Of a DNA stretch of 64,000 nt, positions 38,041 through 46,112 are shown in pieces. The notes under the pieces are model-generated. The model was given only the letters and a program-made list of their open reading frames with translations, did no database searches and was not told the DNA's origin. Where the stretch lies: contig CANMND010000003.1 of the NCBI GenBank assembly GCA_947499155.1, positions 62,001 to 126,000 of the forward strand. Reading direction: 5' to 3'. This stretch comes from an uncultured Sphingomonadales bacterium. GTDB taxonomy: Bacteria; Pseudomonadota; Alphaproteobacteria; Sphingomonadales; Rhodothalassiaceae. Numbering within the stretch: the stretch's first letter is position 1; each line of letters begins with the position of its first letter. Both the position numbers and the translations under genes were made by a program.

Positions 38041-38829
38041 TCAGTCTACTTCGCCCAGCCAGCCACGCCGGACCGCTTTTGCCACCGCATGGCTGCGAGA
38101 GCTGGCATTCAGCTTGGCAATGGCATTGCGGACATGAAAGCGGGCGGTCTCCGGTGAGCGGTCAATAATAATACCGATTTCACTGTCGGTTTTCCCCCGG
38201 GCCACCCATGTCAGGCACTCCCGCTCCCGAACTGTCAGGGGACAGGCATCGGCACCATCAAGCGCCAGCTTTCTGAGCATGGTGTCAAGATGCTCAAGGA
38301 ATGCGTGTGCGACAAGAAAAAGGTTGCTGGCATTGGCGTCGGCCCAGCTATGGCTGGTGCGGAGCGGCTCTTCAGTTACCCAAGTTACAAAACCTGTGCG
38401 GCCACCTGGCTGATGCACCGGAACTGTAATTCCAGAAACTGCCCCGGCCTGACGTAAAAGGCTAAGAGTCTGTTGCCCCAGTGCCGTAAAAGGCCGTGGC
38501 AGATTTATCGCCTTAACGCCCAGATTATCTTCATCAAGACCCCAGGAAAAAGGCCGACGCATCCGGCGGCATGGTTCGGCAAGTGGGCAGGCCAGCATCA
38601 GGCCGCTATCCACCCATTGCCGGATGAAGTCAGACGGCCAGCCCAATTCAACTCCTATATGCTCGCCAGCATCACCAAGGGGAAGCATGGGGTTAGAGAG
38701 GTCATTGTCAAAAGCAGCGCGCGGGAAAGGCAAGCCCTGACTGTAATGGCCCAGCATCATGGATGCCTCATGCACGCTTTGTGCGCCGGGCAGGTCGTTC
38801 AAAAATTGGTATGTCGGATCTGCTAACAT
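38041..38829 (-). CDS. LuxR-family regulator with N-terminal autoinducer-binding-like domain
   Basis: A 262-residue regulator. The N-terminal ~185 residues resemble an autoinducer-binding domain (e.g. GLMLACPLAEPCRRMRRPFSW, GAVSGITVPVHQPGGR), and the C-terminus is a LuxR helix-turn-helix: LTVRERECLTWVARGKTDSE and SPETARFHVRNAIAKLNA. No LuxI-type synthase is in the window, so it appears to be a LuxR solo. Ligand and targets unknown. Convergent with xerD. Confidence 0.88.
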   Translation of the reverse strand: MLADPTYQFLNDLPGAQSVHEASMMLGHYSQGLPFPRAAFDNDLSNPMLPLGDAGEHIGVELGWPSDFIRQWVDSGLMLACPLAEPCRRMRRPFSWGLDEDNLGVKAINLPRPFTALGQQTLSLLRQAGAVSGITVPVHQPGGRTGFVTWVTEEPLRTSHSWADANASNLFLVAHAFLEHLDTMLRKLALDGADACPLTVRERECLTWVARGKTDSEIGIIIDRSPETARFHVRNAIAKLNASSRSHAVAKAVRRGWLGEVD

Positions 38830-38983
38830 GACTACCCCAAAAAAACCGGATCAAAAGTCCCGATCCCTATGTCTTCATTCTGACAATGTCCGCTTATGAC
38901 AAGTTCTCACAATAGGCGAATTCGGGTCAGCCGCCAATAGTAGATAGAGTCTAGAGTTCGTCTGTACCTCAGGTGACGCCCAC

Positions 38984-39014
38984 AAAAAAAGTGGCCACCC
39001 GAAAGCAGCCACTT
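38984..39014 (-). terminator. Terminator of the small surface protein gene
   Basis: Arms AAGTGGC and GCCACTT around a 12-base loop. On the minus strand they are followed by seven T residues, 40 bases after the stop of the gene at 39054. Confidence 0.82.
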
Positions 39015-39053
39015 GTCTAGTCATTTACCCCAGGACTGGCGGAAACTATCCGC

Positions 39054-39626
39054 TCAGTTGAATTCCGGAACCAACTGGGCCTCACCCATCATCCATGATC
39101 CATCCGGTTGCAGACAGGCAGTGCCATAGGCGTCCTTGGCCTCGCCACCGATGGTAATGGTGGTTTGATATTCGCGGGTTTGCAGGCAGTTGGGAGCCGC
39201 ATCAGACTCATAGCTGCTGCGCGTGGGAACCGGCCCAGGACGCGGCGCATAACGCGGTGGTTCTGCAATCGCATAGGTGCTTTGCTGCGGGTAATTGTTA
39301 TAGGGCTGGACGTTATTATAAACTGGAGCACGGCGGTTATTGGCGGAATCGATGATGCTGTAAAGCAAGACGCCCGCACCCACACCAAGAAGGACATCGC
39401 CGCCAGAGATACGGTTGCGCCTGTGATGATAGCGTTTGCCACGATAATGGCGCGGCCCGTGATAATAGCGAGGGGCACGATAATGGCGGCCACCGCTATA
39501 ATAAGCACTGCCATGGACATTATAACCCCGGCCCCCATTGCCTGCTTGTGCCGCACTGGCCATGGCCATGTAAAGACCACTTATCGCCATTGCTCCAATG
39601 AGAACCGCACTAATCCAACGGATCAT
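39054..39626 (-). CDS. Secreted glycine/tyrosine/histidine-rich surface protein
   Basis: About 190 residues with a signal peptide (ending ASAAQA). The first half is rich in Tyr, His, Arg and Gly (SAYYSGGRHYRAPRYYHG), followed by a short hydrophobic stretch GGDVLLGVGAGVLLYSII, and a C-terminal globular region CLQTREYQTTITIGGEAKDA with a conserved Cys pair (CLQT ... TACLQPDGSW) resembling RT0821/Lpp0805-type surface proteins. The ATG at 39626 is preferred because GGAG lies seven bases upstream. Function unknown. Confidence 0.72.
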   Translation of the reverse strand: MIRWISAVLIGAMAISGLYMAMASAAQAGNGGRGYNVHGSAYYSGGRHYRAPRYYHGPRHYRGKRYHHRRNRISGGDVLLGVGAGVLLYSIIDSANNRRAPVYNNVQPYNNYPQQSTYAIAEPPRYAPRPGPVPTRSSYESDAAPNCLQTREYQTTITIGGEAKDAYGTACLQPDGSWMMGEAQLVPEFN

Positions 39627-39710
39627 AGCCAATCTCCAACTCCATCCACTCGTCATATATACATGGATGCCATATGGCGCGTGAATGGTGGCTGAACAGA
39701 TTTTAGGCAC

Positions 39711-39826
39711 AAAAAAGCACGACGGGCTTGTGACCCGCCGTGCCTCCCCAATTAAGGGATTTTGTGCACTTTAAAGTGCTTGTTAACGGGTGGCTCTCAA
39801 TTCCTGAGCGGCTAAACTCTGATTAC
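39711..39826 (-). ncRNA. tracrRNA of the type II-C CRISPR system
   Basis: The minus strand at 39782-39818 is complementary to the CRISPR repeat: 25 of 27 bases match over the CTCAATTCCTGAGCGG core side, with a bulged upper part, as expected of an anti-repeat. Downstream lie a perfect hairpin GCACTTTAAAGTGC (39766-39779) and a terminator hairpin 39717-39743 followed by TTTTTT (39711-39716). A consensus TTGACA is found on the minus strand at 39859-39864 but with a poor -10, so the 5' end is approximate. It is divergent from cas9. Confidence 0.85.
39717..39743 (-). terminator. tracrRNA terminator
   Basis: A ten-base-pair stem with one mismatch and a seven-base loop; the minus strand continues with six T residues. 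Confidence 0.85.
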
Positions 39827-39895
39827 CACGAGGCGAGGTTGCGAGATAAAATCGCCATTGTCAAGTCATTGCACAGCGTCAAATACCCCTCTGCG

Positions 39896-39925
39896 TTGCT
39901 TTCTGAGAATTTATCAACCTAATAT
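39896..39925 (+). promoter_or_regulatory. Candidate cas9 promoter
   Basis: TTGCTT (39896-39901) and TAATAT (39920-39925) are 18 bases apart, 39 nt ahead of the preferred cas9 ATG. The match is reasonable but unproven. Confidence 0.45.
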
Positions 39926-39964
39926 ATTTCCAGATTAACAACATTTATGAAGTGGGGGGCTATC

Positions 39965-42900
39965 ATGACCTATCGTCTCGGATTTGACATGGGATCCAAT
40001 TCCCTTGGCTGGTGCGCCGTCCGTTTGGACAGTGACGGGGAACCGATCGACGTGCTTGATGCGGGCGTCCGAATACTGACGCCCAATGACGAAGCGGGCA
40101 AAGACCCACAATCGAAAGCATCCCTTGCCGCCAACAGGCGCGAGAAGCGTTCAGCCAGAAAACGCCGCGACCGTTTTCTTCGCCGCCAACAGCGCCTGAT
40201 GGAGCTTTTGATCAAGCACGGCCTGATGCCACAGGACAAGACTGCACGGAAAGAGCTGGAAAAGCTCGACCCCTATGTCTTGCGGGCCGAGGGCGTGACC
40301 AAGCCCTTGCCACCCCATGAATTCGGGCGGGCGCTGTTTCACATCAACCAGCGGCGCGGTTTTAAATCAAACCGCATTACCGATGCGGACGACACCGAAA
40401 AGGGAGCCGTCGCCGCCGGGAATAAAGCGCTGCAAGAGGCCCTTGAAAGCGAGGAAACCAGGCCCAAAAAAACCCTTGGTCAATTTCTTGCTGAACGCCA
40501 CAACCGCGACAGATACGGCAAGCGCACAAAGGATACGGTTATCCAGCCTGTACGCTTTCGACCCCGGACTGTGGGATCGAAAAATCTTTATGACCTTTAT
40601 CCGACACGCCAGATGACCGAGGAGGAAATTGACCGCTTGTGGGAAAAGCAATCACAAACAAACCCTGCCCTCACCGATGACCTGTTGACAAAAATCAAGC
40701 GCGTCATCGTTGATCAAAGACCATTGGAAAAGCCACTGGTGGGCAAGTGCACCTTCAATCCCAAAGAAGACCGTGCGCCAAGGGCCCTGCCCTTGTTCCA
40801 GCGCTACCGGATTTTGACAGAGACCGCCAATCTGATAGTGGAACTGCCCGGTGTTTCCAGACGCCCAATCAGCAAATCAGAGCAGAAATTGCTGGTGGGA
40901 TTATTGTGCCAGCGCGCCAGTACGGTGGATTTTACAACCCTGCGAAAGGCGCTGAAACTGCCTGATGAGGCAACGTTCAATCTTGAGCATGGCAAGCGCA
41001 AGGGCCTTGATCCCGACCTGACAGCCGCAAGGCTTGCCAACAAAAATATTCTGGGCAAGGCGTGGCGCGAAATCCCCATTAAGCGTCAAAATGAAATCGT
41101 CAAAAGTCTGCTGAATGAGGAGGACGAGGCAAAGCTGATCAGCTGGCTGACCGATGAGATGGGCTTTGATGAAGAGACCGCCACCAAAATGAGCGGCGCG
41201 CGTCTGCCACAGGGCCACGGCCATCTGGGAGAGACGATTCTTGGCCAGCTTGTGGAGGTGCTGGAGACTGACTCGACTGACTGTCCAGACCCCCAGACCG
41301 GTGAGATTTATGCACGGCCCCTTACCTATGACGAAGCGGTCAAAAGCATTGGCCACCACCATTCCGACATGAGCCCCAATGGGTTGCTGGCAGAACTGCC
41401 CTATTATGGCGATATCCTGCCGCGCCATGTCATTCAAAATCCCGACGCCCCGGAAACCAGCCAGGATTATCGCGGGCGGGTGCCCAATCCCACGGTTCAT
41501 ATTGCGCTTAATCAATTGCGGCAGGTGCTGAACTGCCTGATTCGCACCTATGGGCCACCTGCGGCCATCAACATTGAACTGGCCCGCGGATTAAAGCAGA
41601 GCCAAAAACAAAAAGACGAACAGACAAAAGCCAACCGTCAGAACGAAAAGGCCCGTGACGAATACCGGAAAATTCTGGATGAACTCGGCATGCCGGATAC
41701 CCATGGCAACATGCTGCTTTTGCGGCTTTTTCACGAGCTTCCGCCCGACGGACGTATCTGCGTTTATAGTGGCACGTCCCTGTCTATGGCCATGCTGACC
41801 ACGGGTGAGGTTGAAATTGACCATATCCTGCCCCGTTCACGGACGCTGGACGACAGTTTCATGAACAAGGTGCTGTGTACCCGCGCTGCCAACCGGGAAA
41901 AAGGCAACCGCGCCCCGGCAGAGGCGTGGTCCGGACAGAAACTGGCGGAAATTCACGCCCGCGCCAAACTGCTGTTGCCCAAAAAAGCCTGGCGCTTTGC
42001 CCCTGACGCCATGGAGCGGTTCGAGCGTGAAGGCGGCTTTTTGGAAAAGCAGTTGAAAGATACCCAGCACATGTCACGGCTGGCAAAAACTTATCTGGAG
42101 CATGTTTGCAAGGATGTCTTTGCTACACCGGGCAGGCTGACAGCCATGCTGCGCGGCAAATGGGGCCTTAATCGCCTGTTGCATGATCATAATCTGCACG
42201 GGGATGAGGCCCCCAAGCAGCGCAATGACCATCGCCATCATGCCATTGATGCCTTTGTCATTGCCTGCACTACCCGATCCCTATTGAACAGATTGTCTGC
42301 TGCGTCTGCACGCGCCGAATCGCTGCAACTGGACCGCTTTGCCCCCAGTGGCGAATTCCCCGACCCCTTCGATGGCTTTCGGGAACAGTTGAAAGCCCGT
42401 CTCGACACCATGATCATCAGCCACAAGCCTGATCATGGCATTGAAGGCCAGTTGCACGAGGAAACCGCCTATGGCGTGGTGGATGAAGAGATTGACGGCA
42501 AGCGGTTCAATCTGGTTGTACGCAAAAATATCGACAGCCTGACGGAAAAAATGGTCTGGCAGGTGCGGGACCAGACACTGCGCGAGGATCTGATCGCAGT
42601 GGTGGAAGAAGCAAAATACGCCACCACACAGGAGTACCGCGATACCGGCCAGAAGATCTCGGCCAATGACGTCAAAAAGGCCATAGCCACTGCCTTGGCC
42701 GACTATGGCCAGCGACACAATATCCGCCGCGTGCGCGTCCTGATGACGAAACAAGGGGTGCGCGTGATTGAACACGGCCCGGATGATCTGCCCGCCTACA
42801 AAAAATACAACAAAGCCTATGTGCCCGGCGGCAATTATAAGATAGAATTTTATGAGCATCCAAGTGGCAAGCTATTGAGCAAAAACTATACATATTTTGA

Positions 42901-43216
42901 CGCCAATAGGATGAAACTAGGCCAGAAAAATGGAAATATAATTACAGAAAGCAAACAAGAATCAGAGGCGAGATTACTTGTAACTCTTCATAAAGGAGAT
43001 ACAATAGAGGCTTGCATACAAGGAAGAAAAGGGCTTTTTATAGTTAGAAAGCTTGATCCAACTAATAATCGTATATACTGCGTCCCACAATATTACGCGG
43101 GCAAAGTAGATGATAAAATTTACATACAGGTTAGCTTTTCCAAATTCCGCGAATATAATCTAAAGCGAGTCAATGTAGATCCCATCGGACGGTTCAAGTA
43201 CCGGGAAGGATCCTGA
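39965..43216 (+). CDS. cas9: CRISPR-associated endonuclease Cas9, type II-C
   Basis: A 1083-residue Cas9 (ATG 39965 after a G-rich site). RuvC-I GFDMGSNSLGW with Asp8; Arg-rich bridge helix about 57-78; RuvC-II NIELARG with Glu538; HNH IDHILPRS with His620 and the NKVL...N motif; RuvC-III HHAIDAF with His759 and Asp762. All catalytic residues are present, so it should cut both strands. Length and absence of csn2 and cas4 fit subtype II-C. The C-terminal coding part about 42840-43180 (residues ~960-1070, much of the PAM-interacting domain) is AT-rich, unlike the GC-rich rest, suggesting replacement. cas1 begins 2 nt after the stop. Confidence 0.97.
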   Translation: MTYRLGFDMGSNSLGWCAVRLDSDGEPIDVLDAGVRILTPNDEAGKDPQSKASLAANRREKRSARKRRDRFLRRQQRLMELLIKHGLMPQDKTARKELEKLDPYVLRAEGVTKPLPPHEFGRALFHINQRRGFKSNRITDADDTEKGAVAAGNKALQEALESEETRPKKTLGQFLAERHNRDRYGKRTKDTVIQPVRFRPRTVGSKNLYDLYPTRQMTEEEIDRLWEKQSQTNPALTDDLLTKIKRVIVDQRPLEKPLVGKCTFNPKEDRAPRALPLFQRYRILTETANLIVELPGVSRRPISKSEQKLLVGLLCQRASTVDFTTLRKALKLPDEATFNLEHGKRKGLDPDLTAARLANKNILGKAWREIPIKRQNEIVKSLLNEEDEAKLISWLTDEMGFDEETATKMSGARLPQGHGHLGETILGQLVEVLETDSTDCPDPQTGEIYARPLTYDEAVKSIGHHHSDMSPNGLLAELPYYGDILPRHVIQNPDAPETSQDYRGRVPNPTVHIALNQLRQVLNCLIRTYGPPAAINIELARGLKQSQKQKDEQTKANRQNEKARDEYRKILDELGMPDTHGNMLLLRLFHELPPDGRICVYSGTSLSMAMLTTGEVEIDHILPRSRTLDDSFMNKVLCTRAANREKGNRAPAEAWSGQKLAEIHARAKLLLPKKAWRFAPDAMERFEREGGFLEKQLKDTQHMSRLAKTYLEHVCKDVFATPGRLTAMLRGKWGLNRLLHDHNLHGDEAPKQRNDHRHHAIDAFVIACTTRSLLNRLSAASARAESLQLDRFAPSGEFPDPFDGFREQLKARLDTMIISHKPDHGIEGQLHEETAYGVVDEEIDGKRFNLVVRKNIDSLTEKMVWQVRDQTLREDLIAVVEEAKYATTQEYRDTGQKISANDVKKAIATALADYGQRHNIRRVRVLMTKQGVRVIEHGPDDLPAYKKYNKAYVPGGNYKIEFYEHPSGKLLSKNYTYFDANRMKLGQKNGNIITESKQESEARLLVTLHKGDTIEACIQGRKGLFIVRKLDPTNNRIYCVPQYYAGKVDDKIYIQVSFSKFREYNLKRVNVDPIGRFKYREGS

Positions 43217-43217
43217 C

Positions 43218-44141
43218 ATGTACCCGCGCATTGTGGAAATCGCACAGGACAACCGGCATCTGTCGAAATACCGGGGCTTTCTGCTGGTCCATGAAGACAA
43301 GACAGAGCTGGCGCGGGTACCTTTGGATGATGTGGCGGCCCTGATTACCAGCGGCCATGGCATCACCGTATCCGCCAATCTGATAAGTGCCCTGGCCGAA
43401 CGGGGTGCGGCCTTTGTCTGTTGTGGATCCAATCACATGCCCACAGCGTTTTTATGGCCTGCAGACAGCCATTATCAGCAATCGGGCCGCATCCGGGATC
43501 AGGTGGCGGCCAGCAAGCCTCTAAAGAAACGCCTGTGGAGCCAGATTGTCTCGGCGAAAATCCGCCATCAGGGCGAAATCCTCGTCTCTCTTGGCCGCCC
43601 GGACCAGAATATCCTGCTGATGGCGCGGGGTGTGCGCTCTGGTGACCCCGATAATATGGAAGCGCAAGCCGCCCGCCGTTATTGGCCAGCCCTGTTCGGC
43701 GATGATTTCCGCCGTGACCGCACCGAGGCCGGCATCAACGCCATGCTGAACTATGCCTATGCGGTGCTGCGCGCCGGCACCTCCCGCGCCATCATGGGGG
43801 CGGGGCTTCATCCATCTCTCGGCCTGAACCACAGCAATCGCAACAACAGTTTTTTACTGGTGGATGATCTGATGGAGCCCTTCCGTCCCATTGCCGACCG
43901 GCTGGTGAAACAGCTTGTGGATGAGGGTGCAGATGGGGTGGAGCCACAAACCAAGCGGGCCATGGCGGCGCTCCTTGCAACAGACCTCAGCACTGACGAA
44001 GGGGTAAGCCCGCTTTTTCTGTGTCTCGAACGGTTGGCGTGGTCACTGGCCTGGTGTTTCAGTGGTGAAGCCCAAAAGCTTGAGATCGCGCGTCCGGCCC
44101 TGCCCTTGGAGTCGGGGCCACTGGACAGGGGGCCATCATGA
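43218..44141 (+). CDS. cas1: CRISPR adaptation endonuclease Cas1 (type II)
   Basis: A 307-residue Cas1 integrase. The catalytic triad is Glu148 (DNMEAQAARRYW), His205 (LHPSLGLNH) and Asp217 (LLVDDLMEPFRP). With Cas2 it inserts new spacers into the array. Starts one base after the cas9 stop and overlaps cas2 by 4 nt, so cas9-cas1-cas2 is one operon. Intact, so adaptation is plausible. Confidence 0.97.
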   Translation: MYPRIVEIAQDNRHLSKYRGFLLVHEDKTELARVPLDDVAALITSGHGITVSANLISALAERGAAFVCCGSNHMPTAFLWPADSHYQQSGRIRDQVAASKPLKKRLWSQIVSAKIRHQGEILVSLGRPDQNILLMARGVRSGDPDNMEAQAARRYWPALFGDDFRRDRTEAGINAMLNYAYAVLRAGTSRAIMGAGLHPSLGLNHSNRNNSFLLVDDLMEPFRPIADRLVKQLVDEGADGVEPQTKRAMAALLATDLSTDEGVSPLFLCLERLAWSLAWCFSGEAQKLEIARPALPLESGPLDRGPS

Positions 44142-44515
44142 AAAGGCAATCGAAAAAAGACAAGTCGGCCAAATGGCCACGTGCAACCTCAATGAGTGGA
44201 TTCAGGATGATGTGGTTATATGTGATGTTCGATCTGCCAACCGTGACCAAAAAAGAACGCAAGAGTGCTGCGCGCTTTCGCAAGGATTTGCTCGACCTTG
44301 GTTTTCAAATGGCGCAATATTCCGTTTACATGCGCTTTTGTGATGGCAAGGTCACGGCTGAAACTTATATCGGAAAGATCGAGCAGGCCCTGCCAAATCA
44401 GGGACGCGTCCATATCCTGACTGTCACCGACAAGCAGATAGAAAACGCCCGCATATTCATAGGAACAAGGCAAGAACGGTCGCCAAAAAACCCGGACCAA
44501 CTGGTACTTTTATGA
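44138..44515 (+). CDS. cas2: CRISPR adaptation protein Cas2
   Basis: A 125-residue Cas2 with ferredoxin-like fold. The first strand is WLYVMFDLPTVTKKERK with the conserved Asp32, followed by FRKDLLDLGFQMAQYSVYMR. It has an N-terminal basic extension of ~20 residues if the overlapping ATG at 44138 is used; a later ATG at 44192 would remove it. Partner of Cas1 in spacer capture. Confidence 0.95.
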   Translation: MKRQSKKDKSAKWPRATSMSGFRMMWLYVMFDLPTVTKKERKSAARFRKDLLDLGFQMAQYSVYMRFCDGKVTAETYIGKIEQALPNQGRVHILTVTDKQIENARIFIGTRQERSPKNPDQLVLL

Positions 44516-44550
44516 CGCAAAAACCCCATTTTTTTCCGAGTCAGAACAAG

Positions 44551-44576
44551 AAAAAAGCCCTGCAGTGCAGGGCTTT
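44551..44576 (-). terminator. Terminator at the end of the CRISPR array transcript
   Basis: Eleven-base arms AAAGCCCTGCA / TGCAGGGCTTT. On the minus strand a run of six T residues ends the hairpin; on the plus strand only three. It therefore stops leftward transcription from the array, 12 bases beyond the outermost repeat. Confidence 0.82.
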
Positions 44577-44588
44577 AAGTGGGTATCT

Positions 44589-45612
44589 AGTATAGCCGCT
44601 CAGGAATTGAGAACCAACCGCAACAACAACATATGTTAAATTACTGATTCGTGTAGTATAGCCGCTCAGGAATTGAGAACCAACCGCAACCCGGGCGGCA
44701 AGACAGCGCTGCGATATCAAAGTATAGCCGCTCAGGAATTGAGAACCAACCGCAACGTGCTCAGCAATAGCGTCCACATGGGCTTGAGTATAGCCGCTCA
44801 GGAATTGAGAACCAACCGCAACATGACCTCGCGGCTGGTCTCTCTGCTCTCTAGTATAGCCGCTCAGGAATTGAGAACCAACCGCAACGAATGACGTGAG
44901 ATCATACGCTCAATCACAAGTATAGCCGCTCAGGAATTGAGAACCAACCGCAACGGGCAGCGCTCGCTCTCCCCGGATTTTAGTAGTATAGCCGCTCAGG
45001 AATTGAGAACCAACCGCAACCTGTCCACAGCAATCATGGAAGACGATGCAGTATAGCCGCTCAGGAATTGAGAACCAACCGCAACTTGACCACCATCAGT
45101 AGGGGTCGGGGGGGAAGTATAGCCGCTCAGGAATTGAGAACCAACCGCAACTGGCAGCGGTGGGCGGATATCTGGCGTTCAAGTATAGCCGCTCAGGAAT
45201 TGAGAACCAACCGCAACCGAGCTATACCACCAGCGACGCAAGACACGAGTGTAGCCGCTCAGGAATTGAGAACCAACCGCAACTGTAGTACTCATCCAAC
45301 TCGGCTTTAGTGAGTATAGCCGCTCAGGAATTGAGAACCAACCGCAACAAGTGGCTCCCGGCGATCATGAGAGACGATAGTATAGCCGCTCAGGAATTGA
45401 GAACCAACCGCAACTGGTGGACGCTCTGGGCGGGCTGGCGCAGCAGTATAGCCGCTCAGGAATTGAGAACCAACCGCAACCAGGCCGTGTGGCGAACTGC
45501 GACCAGGCGCAGTATAGCCGCTCAGGAATTGAGAACCAACCGCAACCTCCTCCTCAACCAGTTCCAACTCCTCCTCAGTATAGCCGCTCAGGAATTGAGA
45601 ACCAACCGCAAC
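44589..45612 (-). CRISPR. CRISPR array, 16 repeats and 15 spacers (type II-C)
   Basis: Repeats of 36 nt begin on the plus strand with AGTATAGCCGCTCAGG and end with ACCAACCGCAAC. Starts: 44589, 44655, 44721, 44787, 44853, 44919, 44985, 45050, 45116, 45182, 45248, 45313, 45379, 45445, 45511, 45577. Spacers are 30 nt, except those at 45021 and 45284, which are 29. Only the repeat at 45248 differs by eye (AGTGTA in place of AGTATA). Transcription on the minus strand is supported by complementarity to the tracrRNA, by promoter-like elements inside the repeat, and by the leftward terminator at 44551. Confidence 0.99.
45577..45605 (-). promoter_or_regulatory. Intra-repeat promoter (shown for the rightmost repeat, present in each)
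   Basis: Read on the minus strand the repeat contains TTGGTT, 17 bases, then TATACT at its very 3' end, so transcription would start in the adjacent spacer. The same arrangement is known from Neisseria meningitidis II-C repeats. In the variant repeat at 45248 the -10 becomes TACACT. Confidence 0.65.
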
Positions 45613-45695
45613 GAAGCGTGCGGGGCTGGCGATGCTGGACGGCGCAGGGAATCCAAAAATAGACTTGATCCAGTTTAGAATATATAGCTGGCCTG

Positions 45696-46022
45696 ATGAA
45701 GACGGTTTTGGTGTACTTCGCTGCTGCACTGAGTGAAATTGCCGGGTGTTTTGCCTTTTGGGCATGGTTCCGGCTGGACAAGAGCGTGTTCTGGCTGGCA
45801 CCAGGGACATTGGCTCTTGTGGTTTTCGCATGGTTGCTGGCCCTCAGCCCCGCCGATCAGGCAGGCCGCGCTTTTGCCGTTTATGGCGGTATTTATATCG
45901 TCGCGTCGTTACTTTGGCTTTGGGGCGTTGAAGGCCATCGCCCGGATCAGTGGGATATGCTGGGGGCAAGTATCTGCCTTGTTGGTGCTGGCATTATCCT
46001 CTGGGCACCGCGAAGTATTTAA
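45696..46022 (+). CDS. YnfA/UPF0060 family small membrane protein
   Basis: A 108-residue protein with four hydrophobic helices: [59 protein letters not shown] and [18 protein letters not shown]. The AEIxGCxxxWxWxR-like signature ([16 protein letters not shown]) marks the YnfA family, an SMR-like fold whose substrates are not well defined. It lies 83 nt right of the CRISPR array. Confidence 0.92.
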   Translation: MKTVLVYFAAALSEIAGCFAFWAWFRLDKSVFWLAPGTLALVVFAWLLALSPADQAGRAFAVYGGIYIVASLLWLWGVEGHRPDQWDMLGASICLVGAGIILWAPRSI

Positions 46023-46112
46023 AACAGCGCTTCTGCCATCGCTGCCGGATTTCCTATAATGCACGCAAATGTTCGGTGCGAGAGAGCAGGCAAATTTGTC
46101 GGCCTTTTGTTT

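Noticed and set aside
44589-45678. Open frames through the CRISPR array coding repeated SIAAQELRTNRN units
   Set aside because: Repeat plus spacer is 66 nt, a multiple of three, so the frame stays open by chance. The units are repeat DNA, not a repeat protein.
45613-45695. Additional degenerate repeat or leader to the right of the array
   Set aside because: No repeat-like sequence follows the last repeat, and the 83 bases show no clear leader motif.
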